From Dactylosporangium sucinum (GTDB taxonomy: Bacteria > Actinomycetota > Actinomycetes > Mycobacteriales > Micromonosporaceae), in contig NZ_BMPI01000002.1 of the NCBI RefSeq assembly GCF_014647515.1, forward strand, positions 235,484-299,483: DNA of 64,000 nt. The letters run 5' to 3'. The position numbers and the translations under genes are program-made. This document shows positions 1 through 7,919 of the stretch, piece after piece (position 1 is the first letter of the stretch; each line of letters begins with the position of its first letter). The notes under the pieces were generated by a model that was not told the DNA's origin, searched no databases, and saw nothing but the letters and a program-made list of their open reading frames with translations.

Positions 1-1
1 C

Positions 2-1210
2 TTCCACTTCAACCAGTTCCAGGAGGTGCGGCTGCCGACGCTCGCCGAGCTCGACGCCGCCGTGCCGGACCACCCCGTGTACCTGTCCATCGGCTTCACC
101 GGGCCCAGCGCGACCAACACGCTCGGCAAGAAGTTCTTCGAGGCCGTCTCCCCCGCGGTGACGGTCGGCGCCAACGGCTCGATCGCCGGCGGCCAGGAGA
201 CCGGCAAGGCGACCCTCGCGCTGCGCCGGGCGCTCACCGACGACGACCGCCGGCGCAGCGCCCTCGACGCGATGGCCTACGCGGTGAGCCTCGGCGCCAC
301 CACCCACCTCGACCAGGGCGCGTTCCAGAAGACCGACAGCCCGTCGGACGGTGCCGCGCACGAGGACAACTACACGATGAACCTGCCCTTCCTGCAGCTG
401 TTCGACGAGGGCAAGGGCACCATCCGGCTGCGCATCAACTTCCTGCACCAGGACACCGACACCAACGTCACCACCCTCACCCAGCGCATCCAGAACGCCT
501 TCAAGTTCTTCGGCAACGACATGGTGCGCACCGGCGCGATCGGCGAGTTCATCGCGGCGAGCTACTTCGGCGGCCCGGTGTTCCTCGAGGCGGCGCGCAA
601 GACGGCGAAGGCCCGCTGGCGGGTCGAGGTGCACTCGCTCACCGGCACCGACTTCCAGACCCAGATCCAGGCGTTCGAGGCGGTCGACGCCGAGATCGGC
701 ATCAAGGACCTGCGCTGGGTCATCGCGCACGTCCCGCGGATCAGCGTCGAGTACCTCGACCGCCTCAAGGCCGTCGGCGGTGGCGTCAACCTCACCGGCT
801 ACCAGTACCTCGCCGGCACCGGCCCGACGTCCGGCCCGCCCTTCCGCACGATCGTGGACCACGGCATCCCGGCCGGCATGAGCTCCGACGGCATGCAGAT
901 CGCCCCGATGAACCCGTGGATCCATGCGTACTACGCGACGACCGGCCGCAACGCGCTCGGCAACCAGATCAACGCCGGGCAGCAGATCAGCCGGCAGGAG
1001 CTGCTGCACCTCTACACCCGGGCCAACCAGTGGTTCCTCGGCGGCGACGACGAGGACCAGCTCGGCTCGCTGGAGGTGGGCCGCCTCGGTGACGTGGTCG
1101 TGCTCAGCGACGACTACTTCACCGTCCCGGACGACAAGCTCAGGAACCTCCGCTCCGTGCTGACCGTGGTCGGCGGCGCGGTGGTCCACGACACCGGCGA
1201 CGTGCGCTGA
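2..1210 (+). CDS. Amidohydrolase (YtcJ/Amidohydrolase_3 type), 3' part only
   Basis: The reading frame is open from the left edge, so the N-terminal third, including the expected HxH metal motif, lies outside the window; 402 residues are visible. It is a clear paralogue of the Tat-exported amidohydrolase at 11256-13016: shared blocks in the same order include LPTxAE(I/L)DAxVPD, NTLGKxFFE, GIKDLRW, GMxxDGxxIAPxNPW and QIxRQxxL, and both end in a GxLxDxVVLxxDYFTV strand. The family hydrolyses amide, ester or imide bonds with one or two metal ions; the substrate here is not known. It is followed after 33 bp by the ABC importer genes, so the enzyme and importer probably form one operon and act on the same compound. 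Whether this copy is also exported cannot be seen. Confidence 0.85.
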   Translation, partial: FHFNQFQEVRLPTLAELDAAVPDHPVYLSIGFTGPSATNTLGKKFFEAVSPAVTVGANGSIAGGQETGKATLALRRALTDDDRRRSALDAMAYAVSLGATTHLDQGAFQKTDSPSDGAAHEDNYTMNLPFLQLFDEGKGTIRLRINFLHQDTDTNVTTLTQRIQNAFKFFGNDMVRTGAIGEFIAASYFGGPVFLEAARKTAKARWRVEVHSLTGTDFQTQIQAFEAVDAEIGIKDLRWVIAHVPRISVEYLDRLKAVGGGVNLTGYQYLAGTGPTSGPPFRTIVDHGIPAGMSSDGMQIAPMNPWIHAYYATTGRNALGNQINAGQQISRQELLHLYTRANQWFLGGDDEDQLGSLEVGRLGDVVVLSDDYFTVPDDKLRNLRSVLTVVGGAVVHDTGDVR

Positions 1211-1243
1211 GCACACCGCTGCCATTCGGGAGGAGATAAGCAG

Positions 1244-2494
1244 ATGCGCAGGCGTTCACTCGTCGCGGCGGCCGTCGCGACGGCCCTGGTCGTCACCGGG
1301 TGCAACCGCGGGTCCGGGGACGGCGGATCAGGCGGCAGCAGCGCGCCGATCGTGGTCGGCTCGACGCTCTCGCTGACCGGCGCGTTCGCCGCGACCGGCC
1401 AGATCCACAAGATCGCCGGGGAGGAGTTCGTCGAGCGGCTCAACGCCGCCGGCGGCCTGCTCGGGCGCAAGGTCGAGTGGAAGGTCCTCGACGACCAGTC
1501 CGACCAGGCCAAGGTGAGCCAGCTGTACGAGCGGCTGATCAGCCAGGACAAGGTCGACCTGATCCTCGGCCCCTACGCCACGCCGAACATTCTCTCGGCG
1601 ATGGCGGTCGCGCAGCGGCACGGCTACATCCTGCCGCAGCACTCGGCGGTGCTCGCGCCGCAGCTGACCTACGAGTGCCAGTTCCCGGCCTGGTCGATCG
1701 GCCCGACGCCGAACAGCTTCATCCCGAACCAGCTGTTCGACGCGCTGGCCAGCCTGCCCACCCCGCCGAAGACGGTCGCGGTGCTCACCAGCCAGAGCGG
1801 CTCGGCGGCGTTCGTCTCCGACGGCTTCGGCAGCGACAAGGCCGGCGCGCTGAGCATCGCCAAGGAGCGCGGCATCACTGTCGTCGCCGACGTGCACTAC
1901 CCGCCGACGACGACCGACTGGGCGCCGATCGCGACCCAGGTCCGGGACGCGAACCCCGACCTGGTCATCAACAACGGCCTCGGCGTCGACGCGGTGAACA
2001 TCCTGCAGGCGATGAAGCAGCTCAACTACCGGCCGAAGCAGATGTTCGGGCTGTTCCCGGCGCCCGGCCCGCTGCTGGCGCTGGGCGACCTGTCCGACGG
2101 CATGCTGTCGGTGTCGATGTTCGAGCCGAACAAGCCGATCCTCGACAAGCTCGGGGCGCAGGCCACCGAGATCACCACGAGGTTCACCGAGAAGGCGAAG
2201 GCGGCGAACCTGCCGTACACCGTCTTCGAGACGCAGGCCACGGCCTCCTGGAACGCGTGGGAGATCCTCACCGGCGCGGTCAAGGCCACCGGCGGCACCG
2301 ACCAGCAGAAGCTGTGCGACTCCCTGCACGCCAACGGTGTCGACACCACGTTCAGCGGCCACCTGACCTTCGACCCGAAGTCGTTCAACTTCTGGCCGAC
2401 GACGCAGACGCTGAAGCAGATCCAGAAGGGCGACTGGGTCGTCGTGTGGCCGGCGGACAAGGCCGCCGCGCCGCTCGCCGCTCGCCGCCCCTAA
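1244..2494 (+). CDS. ABC importer substrate-binding lipoprotein (LivK/Peripla_BP_6 type)
   Basis: 416 residues. The ATG follows an AGGAG ribosome-binding site. Residues 1-20 are a lipoprotein signal peptide (MRRRSLVAAA, hydrophobic stretch, lipobox VVTGC with Cys20), then a Gly/Ser-rich linker. The mature part has the family start VVGSTLSLTGAFAATG and the two-lobe pattern of type I periplasmic binding proteins (near 110: LILGPYATPN; near 235: VINNGLGVDAV). It would capture the solute outside the membrane and hand it to the permeases encoded next (2611-5348). Family members bind branched-chain amino acids, amides, urea or aromatic acids. The catabolic neighbours favour an aromatic or acylated compound over an amino acid; this is inference. 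Confidence 0.9.
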   Translation: MRRRSLVAAAVATALVVTGCNRGSGDGGSGGSSAPIVVGSTLSLTGAFAATGQIHKIAGEEFVERLNAAGGLLGRKVEWKVLDDQSDQAKVSQLYERLISQDKVDLILGPYATPNILSAMAVAQRHGYILPQHSAVLAPQLTYECQFPAWSIGPTPNSFIPNQLFDALASLPTPPKTVAVLTSQSGSAAFVSDGFGSDKAGALSIAKERGITVVADVHYPPTTTDWAPIATQVRDANPDLVINNGLGVDAVNILQAMKQLNYRPKQMFGLFPAPGPLLALGDLSDGMLSVSMFEPNKPILDKLGAQATEITTRFTEKAKAANLPYTVFETQATASWNAWEILTGAVKATGGTDQQKLCDSLHANGVDTTFSGHLTFDPKSFNFWPTTQTLKQIQKGDWVVVWPADKAAAPLAARRP

Positions 2495-2502
2495 CCCCCC
2501 AA

Positions 2503-2586
2503 GTGCGTTGATCTTGCAGTTGTGGTGCCGGGAAACGCCGCGAATGTCCGGGTTTGTGAGGCACCACAACTGCAAGATCGACGCGA
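2503..2586. repeat. Long palindromic repeat, family A copy 1
   Basis: Inverted arms at 2505-2529 and 2560-2584 match over 25 bp with one mismatch; they read GATCTTGCAGTTGTGGTG inward. The inner 34 nt (2528-2561) match the loop of the second copy (62186-62269) at about 22 of 34 positions by eye, with AATG and TTTGT conserved. It sits inside the importer operon between the binding protein and the first permease. It could form a strong hairpin that lowers expression of the permeases relative to the binding protein, or be a small mobile or recombination element. Confidence 0.85.
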
Positions 2587-2610
2587 ACCAGCCGACGACG
2601 CGAGGTCCGA

Positions 2611-3480
2611 ATGAACGTTGTCCAGGCCACTCTCAGCGGGGCGCTGATCGGTGGGCTCTACGCCCTGATGGCCATCGGGCTGTCCGTCACGTGGGGGGTG
2701 CTGCGCGTCATCAACCTGGCCCACTTCGGCCTGATCCTGGTCGGTGCCTACCTCACGCTCCAGCTCGCCACGTCCTGGGGGATCGACCCGCTGCTGACCC
2801 TGCTCGTCACGGTGCCGGTGATGTTCGTGGCCGGCGCCGCCCTGCAGTGGCTCTTCGACCGGCTCGCCCTCAGCGAGTTCAACTCGCTGCTCGTCAGCTT
2901 CGGTCTGCTCATCATCACCATCCAGGTCGCACACAACGTGTGGACGGCCGACTTCCGGCGGATGGGCGCCGACGTCAACCCGTACGCGACCGCCTCCTTC
3001 TCGATCGGCCGGCTGGTCTTCCCGGTCACCACCCTCATCGCGTTCGGTCTCGCGGTCGTCGTCGTGGCCGGCGGGCACCTGGTGCTGCGCCGCACGTTCG
3101 CCGGCCGCGCGATGCGCGCGATCGCCCAGGACAGCGCCGTCGCCGGCGCGTTCGGCGTCGACCACCGGCGGCTCAGCCTGCTGCTCGGCGGCGTCGTCGG
3201 GGCGACCGCGGCGCTGGCCGGCACCGTGTTCTCGCTGTCGAACGCGCTGACCCCGGACACCGCCTACGAGTGGTTCGGCATCGTCTTCGCCGTGGTCATC
3301 CTCGGCGGCATCGGCGAGGTCGTCGGCACGTTCGCGGCCGGCGTCCTCGTCGGCGTGCTCTCCGGCGTCGTGTCGGTCGTCTGGTCGCCGGCCGCCGCGC
3401 CGTTCGTGCTGTTCTCCGCCATCATCCTCGCGCTGCTGCTGCGCCCGCGCGGCCTGTTCACGATCGGAGCGGCCCGATGA
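2611..3480 (+). CDS. livH: Branched-chain-type ABC importer permease (LivH family)
   Basis: 289 residues, nearly all membrane-embedded with about eight hydrophobic segments. It begins MNVVQATLSGALIGGLYAL and carries the LivH hallmark GLYALMAIGLSVTWGVLRVINLAHF. The cytoplasmic coupling loop is visible near residues 165-195 (RTFAGRAMRAIAQDSAVAGA). It forms the inner-membrane channel with the LivM part of the next gene. Its stop overlaps the start of that gene (ATGA). The substrate is set by the binding protein and is not known. Confidence 0.93.
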   Translation: MNVVQATLSGALIGGLYALMAIGLSVTWGVLRVINLAHFGLILVGAYLTLQLATSWGIDPLLTLLVTVPVMFVAGAALQWLFDRLALSEFNSLLVSFGLLIITIQVAHNVWTADFRRMGADVNPYATASFSIGRLVFPVTTLIAFGLAVVVVAGGHLVLRRTFAGRAMRAIAQDSAVAGAFGVDHRRLSLLLGGVVGATAALAGTVFSLSNALTPDTAYEWFGIVFAVVILGGIGEVVGTFAAGVLVGVLSGVVSVVWSPAAAPFVLFSAIILALLLRPRGLFTIGAAR

Positions 3481-5348
3481 AGCGCCTGCTGGTGGCCTTC
3501 CTGGTGCTGGCGGCCCTCGGCGTGTTCGCGCCGGACCTCGGCCTGGCCTCGTTCTACCTGATCCTGCTCGGCTCGGTGTGCTTCTGGATCGCCCAGGCGA
3601 CCAGCTGGAACCTGCTGTCGGGCTACAGCGGCTACTTCAGCTTCGGCCAGGCCGCGTACGTCGGGGTCGGCGCCTACACCACGGCCGTGCTCACCGGCCG
3701 GCACGGCGTCGGCTTCTTTTGGACCGTGCCGCTCGCCGCCGTCCTGTGCGGGCTGCTGGCGCTCGGCATCGGGGCCGTCGCGTTCCGGCTCGGGTCGCTG
3801 CGCGGCGAGATCTTCGCGCTGCTCACCCTGGCCGTGCCGTTCATCCTCGCCGCGTTCGCCCGGATCAACCGCTCGGTCGACGGCGGGCAGGGCACGACGC
3901 TGCCGCTGCCCGACTACCCGGAGTTCTTCGGGACGTTCCAGCAGTTCCAGTACCTCCTGGCGCTGGCCGTCGCCGCGGTCGCCGTCGCCGTCGCGTTCCT
4001 GGTCCAGCACTCCCGCGCCGGATCCGCGCTCACCGCCATCCACGACAACGAGGACGTCGCCGAGGTCCTCGGGGTGCCGACCTTCCGGTACAAGATGATC
4101 GCCATCGTCGCCAGCGGCGTCCTCGGCGGCGTGGCCGGGAGCGTCTACGCGCTGCAGATCGGCTTCGTCACCGTCGAGAGCGTCTTCGGCCTGACGATCC
4201 CGCTGTTCGTCATCGTGATGGGCGTGCTCGGCGGCCGCTCGCACTGGCTGGGCCCGGTCGTCGGCGCCGTGCTCATCGTGACGCTGCAGGACCGGCTGTC
4301 GTCGTACGGCCTGGACGAGTACAACGCCATCTTCCTCGGCGCCATCCTGGCGATCCTGGTCGCCACCGCACCGGCCGGCCTGTACGCGCGGCTGCGGGCG
4401 CGGCCCTGGGCGGCCCTGGCCGGCTTCGTCGTCGTGTTCGGGGTGTTGTACATCCTCAATGTGTGGGGCGAGACGCTCGACTGGCTGGTCGCCGGGATGC
4501 TGGCGGCGGCGCTGGTCGCGATCGTCCTCGGCACCCGCCGCTCCAGCGCTGTCCCGGCGGCGGCTCGGTCCACTGTGGACGTCGTCGAGGAGGAGCCGGG
4601 CGAACCGCCCGCCATCGGCGAAGTGCTCGTCGAGTGCCGGTCGGTGGCCAAGTACTACGGCGGCGTGCACGCGCTGGAGGACATCAGCCTCGACATCCGC
4701 GCCGGCGAGCTCATCGGCCTCGTCGGGCCGAACGGCTCCGGCAAGACCACGCTGGTCAACCTGCTCTCCGGCGCCACCCGGCCGACGAAGGGCACGATCC
4801 GCGTCGACGGGCACGACATCACCCGGCTGCCGCCGCACCGCATCGCGCACGTCGGGCTGGCCCGCACGTACCAGATCCCGAAGCCCTTCGACTCGATGAC
4901 CGTGCGGGACAACGTCGCCACGGCCATCATGTTCGGCCGCACGCCGATGTCGCTGCGCCAGGCCCGCCCGCTCGCCGAGCGGCACCTGGCCACGGTCGCC
5001 CTCGACCACCTCGCGGACGCCCGGCCCGGCCGCCTCAACCTGCACCAGCGGCAGCTGCTGGAGATGGCCCGCGCGATCGCGTCGGACCCGAAGGTGCTGC
5101 TGCTCGACGAGGCGCTCGCCGGCCTCAACCCGGCCGAGGTCGACAACGCCGTCCGCGTGGTGCGCCGCATCCACCACAGCGGCATCACGATCGTCATCGT
5201 CGAGCACCTGCTCCGCGTGCTCAACCAGCTCGCCACCCGCATCGTGGTGCTCGACCGCGGCACGCTCCTGGCCGACGGCGACCCGCAGACGGTGATGAGC
5301 GACCCGGCCGTCGTCCGCGCCTACCTCGGGAAGCAGGCCCATGTCTGA
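3477..5348 (+). CDS. Fused ABC importer permease and ATPase (LivM-LivG)
   Basis: 623 residues. Residues 1 to about 350 are a LivM permease (WNLLSGYSGYFSFGQAAYVG; coupling loop HDNEDVAEVLGVPTFRYK). After a linker rich in Val/Glu/Pro (about 355-385) comes an ABC ATPase with Walker A GPNGSGKTT near 416 and Walker B VLLLDEALAGLNP. The usual LSxGQ signature reads LNLHQRQ, so the motif is altered, while the Walker B glutamate is present. Separate genes are usual in this transporter family; fusions of this kind occur in actinobacteria. The start ATG overlaps the stop of the preceding gene, and the stop lies inside the start of the next one, so the four proteins are translationally coupled. Confidence 0.92.
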   Translation: MKRLLVAFLVLAALGVFAPDLGLASFYLILLGSVCFWIAQATSWNLLSGYSGYFSFGQAAYVGVGAYTTAVLTGRHGVGFFWTVPLAAVLCGLLALGIGAVAFRLGSLRGEIFALLTLAVPFILAAFARINRSVDGGQGTTLPLPDYPEFFGTFQQFQYLLALAVAAVAVAVAFLVQHSRAGSALTAIHDNEDVAEVLGVPTFRYKMIAIVASGVLGGVAGSVYALQIGFVTVESVFGLTIPLFVIVMGVLGGRSHWLGPVVGAVLIVTLQDRLSSYGLDEYNAIFLGAILAILVATAPAGLYARLRARPWAALAGFVVVFGVLYILNVWGETLDWLVAGMLAAALVAIVLGTRRSSAVPAAARSTVDVVEEEPGEPPAIGEVLVECRSVAKYYGGVHALEDISLDIRAGELIGLVGPNGSGKTTLVNLLSGATRPTKGTIRVDGHDITRLPPHRIAHVGLARTYQIPKPFDSMTVRDNVATAIMFGRTPMSLRQARPLAERHLATVALDHLADARPGRLNLHQRQLLEMARAIASDPKVLLLDEALAGLNPAEVDNAVRVVRRIHHSGITIVIVEHLLRVLNQLATRIVVLDRGTLLADGDPQTVMSDPAVVRAYLGKQAHV

Positions 5349-6057
5349 GCAGGTTCTAGAGGTCACCGGCCTCGACGTCCGCTACGGCGACGCCCAGGCC
5401 CTGTGGGACGTCACCCTGTCGGTCGGCACCGGCGAGACGGTGTGCGTCGTCGGCCCCAACGGCGCCGGGAAGTCGACGCTCGTCAACGCGGTCGCCGGCA
5501 TCCACCCGGCCTCCGGCGGCCGGATCAGCGTCGCCGGCGCCGACACGACGGCCCTGGCCGGGCACCGCGTCTGCGCCCACGGCGTGGCGATCGTCCCGGA
5601 GGGCCGGCGGATCTTCCCGCGGATGACGGTCTTCGACAACCTGATCCTCGGCGCGTACCGCCGAGAGGCCCGCCGCGAGCACCGCACCACGCTCGCCACG
5701 GTGTACGACATGTTCCCCCGCCTCGCCGAGCGCGCCGGGCAGCTGGCCGGCAGCCTCAGCGGCGGCGAGCAGCAGATGGTCGCCATCGGCCGCGCCCTCA
5801 TGGCCCGGCCGCGGCTGCTGCTGCTCGACGAGCCGTCGCTGGGGCTGGCCCCGGTCCGGGTCGACGAGGTGTACGAGGCGATCGAGCGGATCGCCGCCGG
5901 CGGGGTGAGCGTGGTCGTGGTCGAGCAGGACGTGGAGCGCGCCCTGGCCATCGCCGACCGGGCGTACCTGCTCGGCGAGGGCCGCGTGGTCACCTCCGGC
6001 CCGGCGGCGCAGCTGCGCCAGAGCCCGGAGGTCCGCCGCAGCGTCCTGGGCCTGTGA
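5341..6057 (+). CDS. livF: ABC importer ATPase (LivF family)
   Basis: 238 residues, a single ABC domain: Walker A GPNGAGKST near residue 38, Q-loop region VPEGRRIFPRMTVFDNL (the LivF signature stretch), signature LSGGEQQM, Walker B LLLLDEPSLGLAP, and H-loop position replaced in the usual LivF way by VEQD. It pairs with the ATPase part of the fused protein to drive import. It overlaps the preceding gene by 8 bp and ends the transporter operon. Confidence 0.93.
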   Translation: MSEQVLEVTGLDVRYGDAQALWDVTLSVGTGETVCVVGPNGAGKSTLVNAVAGIHPASGGRISVAGADTTALAGHRVCAHGVAIVPEGRRIFPRMTVFDNLILGAYRREARREHRTTLATVYDMFPRLAERAGQLAGSLSGGEQQMVAIGRALMARPRLLLLDEPSLGLAPVRVDEVYEAIERIAAGGVSVVVVEQDVERALAIADRAYLLGEGRVVTSGPAAQLRQSPEVRRSVLGL

Positions 6058-6180
6058 CCCCGCCGACCGCGCGCCTGGCGGCGTTCCACACCGCCCTGGC
6101 GGCGCTGTCCCCTGGAGCTTCCGGTAACCCGATGCTCGACCTGGTCGATCCTGCTCGGCGACCGGCCGAAGGCGGGACCG

Positions 6181-6594
6181 ATGCGGATAGCGCCGGGGCC
6201 GGCCCGCGAGCTGGACCTGCCCCGGCGCCGGCGCGAGCTGGCGGCCCGCCTGGCCTGGGCGATCCCGACGGAGGCGGCGCTCGCCCTGATCGGCGACCAC
6301 GGCCCGATCCTCGAGACGGGCGCCGGCACCGGCTACTGGGCCGCCCTGCTCCGCGCCCGCGGCGTTGACGTGGTCGCCACCGACGCGGCGCCCCCGGACG
6401 ACGACGCCGGCCACGCGGTCCTGCGGGCCTACCGCGGCGACACCCTGCTCTACGTCGTCGGCGACGCGGACGGCCCGGCCGGGACGGCACGCCTGCACGA
6501 GGAGCTCGCCCGGCACTGGACCGCGGCCGAGGACCTGGCCCTGCCCTCGTGGCCGAACATCCCGGACCGCCTCACCGTGTGGCGCCGCCGGTAG
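6181..6594 (+). pseudogene. Small methyltransferase-like protein, possibly frameshifted
   Basis: 137 residues from ATG 6181. ILETGAGTGYWAALL followed by VDVVATDA resembles motif I and motif II of class I SAM-dependent methyltransferases, but the protein stops after about half a normal domain. Upstream, 6054-6170 in another frame reads like the missing N-terminus (RLAAFHTALAAL, then GNPMLDLVD), and the 6181 frame just before its ATG reads ILLGDRPKAGP, which also looks coding. A one-base indel near 6150 would join them. Either a real frameshift (pseudogene) or a late start; no methyl acceptor can be guessed. Its stop abuts that of the convergent oxidoreductase gene. Confidence 0.5.
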
Positions 6595-7554
6595 CTACGG
6601 GACCAGCACGATGCGGCGGGTGGCGCGGCCGTCGGCCTGGTCCAGCCACGCCGCCGGGGCCTCCGACAGCGGGATCTCGTGGTGGTCGACCGTGAGGCGG
6701 CCGGCGAGGGCGTGGTCGGCGACGAGGCGGATGGTGGCGCCCTTCTCGGCGGCGCTCAGCTCGTTGTTGGTGTAGCCGAGCACGCGCAGCGAGCCGCCGC
6801 GCAGGGTCGCCGAGTCGAACGGGGCGGTCTCCCCCGCCGAGCTGCCGAGGTTGACCAGGCGGCCGTGCGGTGCCAGGGTCTGCAGCGCGGCGGCGGCGGG
6901 GACGCCGAACAGCGGGTCGAGGACCAGGTCGGCCGGGCCGTCGAGCGCCTCGCGCAGGCGGGCGGCGAGGCCGGCCACATCGTCGGCGGAGGTGAGCGGC
7001 ACGACCGCGTCGGCGCCGAGCCGGCGGGCGCGCTCCTGGGCGGCCGCGGACCGGCAGGCCGCGACCACCCGGCGGGCGCCGTGCAGGCGGGCGATCTGCA
7101 GCGCGGCCTGGCCGACGATCCCGCCGCCGCCGAGGACGAGCACCTGCTCGCCGGAGCGCAGCTCGCCGCGCCAGGTCAGCGCCTTCCACGCGGCGACGGC
7201 CGACAGGCCGAGGGCGGCGACCAGCCGCGGGTCGGCGCCGTCCGGCAGCGCGACGACGTCGGCGGCCGGGACCACGACCCGCTCGGCCATGGAGCCGTCG
7301 CCGGGGCGCATGCCGGCGTCGGTCGGGAACCACACCGGGGTGCCGTCGTCGAGCGTGCCGACGCCCTGCACACCGGGGACGTAGGGCACGGCGGGCGCGC
7401 CGAAGTACGACCGGCCGGTGGCGCACAGGACGTCGAGCGGGGTGATCGGGGCGGCGGTGAGCGTGACCGCGACGAAGCCGTCGCCGGGGACCGGCGACGG
7501 CCGGTCCGCGACGACGGGCGGCTGTCCACACTGGACGATCTGCAACGCGCGCAT
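6595..7554 (-). CDS. MDR-family NADPH-dependent oxidoreductase
   Basis: 319 residues. N-terminal GroES-like part (residues 1-120), then a Rossmann fold with VLVLGGGGIVGQAALQIARL, and a quinone-oxidoreductase-like C-terminus (GRLTVDHHEIPLSEAPAAW). No zinc-ligand cluster is evident, so it is of the quinone/enoyl reductase type rather than a zinc alcohol dehydrogenase. It is the last gene of the operon running from 10803, starting just after the extradiol dioxygenase small subunit. It may reduce a quinone, an enone or a ring-cleavage intermediate; which one is not visible. Confidence 0.85.
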   Translation of the reverse strand: MRALQIVQCGQPPVVADRPSPVPGDGFVAVTLTAAPITPLDVLCATGRSYFGAPAVPYVPGVQGVGTLDDGTPVWFPTDAGMRPGDGSMAERVVVPAADVVALPDGADPRLVAALGLSAVAAWKALTWRGELRSGEQVLVLGGGGIVGQAALQIARLHGARRVVAACRSAAAQERARRLGADAVVPLTSADDVAGLAARLREALDGPADLVLDPLFGVPAAAALQTLAPHGRLVNLGSSAGETAPFDSATLRGGSLRVLGYTNNELSAAEKGATIRLVADHALAGRLTVDHHEIPLSEAPAAWLDQADGRATRRIVLVP

Positions 7555-7556
7555 GG

Positions 7557-7919
7557 TCAGGTCGCGATGTCCGGGTAGGGCAGGTTGAAGTGGGCCAGCC
7601 GGACCGCATACTCCTTCTGGAACGCGAGCGGCTCGGCGTGGTCGCGCTCGAACATCGCGATGAACAGGGTCAGCGTGAGGAACGGGTGCGCGCCGAGCTC
7701 GAACAGCTGCACGTAGTCGTGCGCGACGAGCGCGGCGCGCTCCGCGTCCTCCAGCCGCAGCCAGGTGGTGGCCTCGCCGCTGTGGGAGTTGAGCAGCGAC
7801 ACCCCGAGCGAGGACTCCCACCAGGCAACCGTCCCCGCCGGGTCGGAACGGTAGCGCTCCACAAGGGACGGATCCCGGTCCACCGTGTAGAGGAACTTGT
7901 TCAGCAAGTACTTGCTCAT
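7557..7919 (-). CDS. Extradiol dioxygenase small subunit (LigA-like)
   Basis: 120 residues, all-helical, with the LigA fold features NKFLYTVDRDPSLVERYRSD and LVAHDYVQLFELGAHPFLTLTLF. In protocatechuate 4,5-dioxygenase the small subunit caps the active site of LigB. The ATG overlaps the TGA of the large-subunit gene (ATGA), and its ribosome-binding site GGAGG is supplied by a copy of repeat D (7925-7951). Coupled translation gives equal subunit amounts. Confidence 0.85.
   Translation of the reverse strand: MSKYLLNKFLYTVDRDPSLVERYRSDPAGTVAWWESSLGVSLLNSHSGEATTWLRLEDAERAALVAHDYVQLFELGAHPFLTLTLFIAMFERDHAEPLAFQKEYAVRLAHFNLPYPDIAT

Noticed and set aside
2508..3477. Very long frame that would extend the fused permease-ATPase N-terminally to 946 residues
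   Set aside because: It reads out of frame through livH and through the palindromic repeat; the ATG at 3477 overlapping the livH stop is the natural start.
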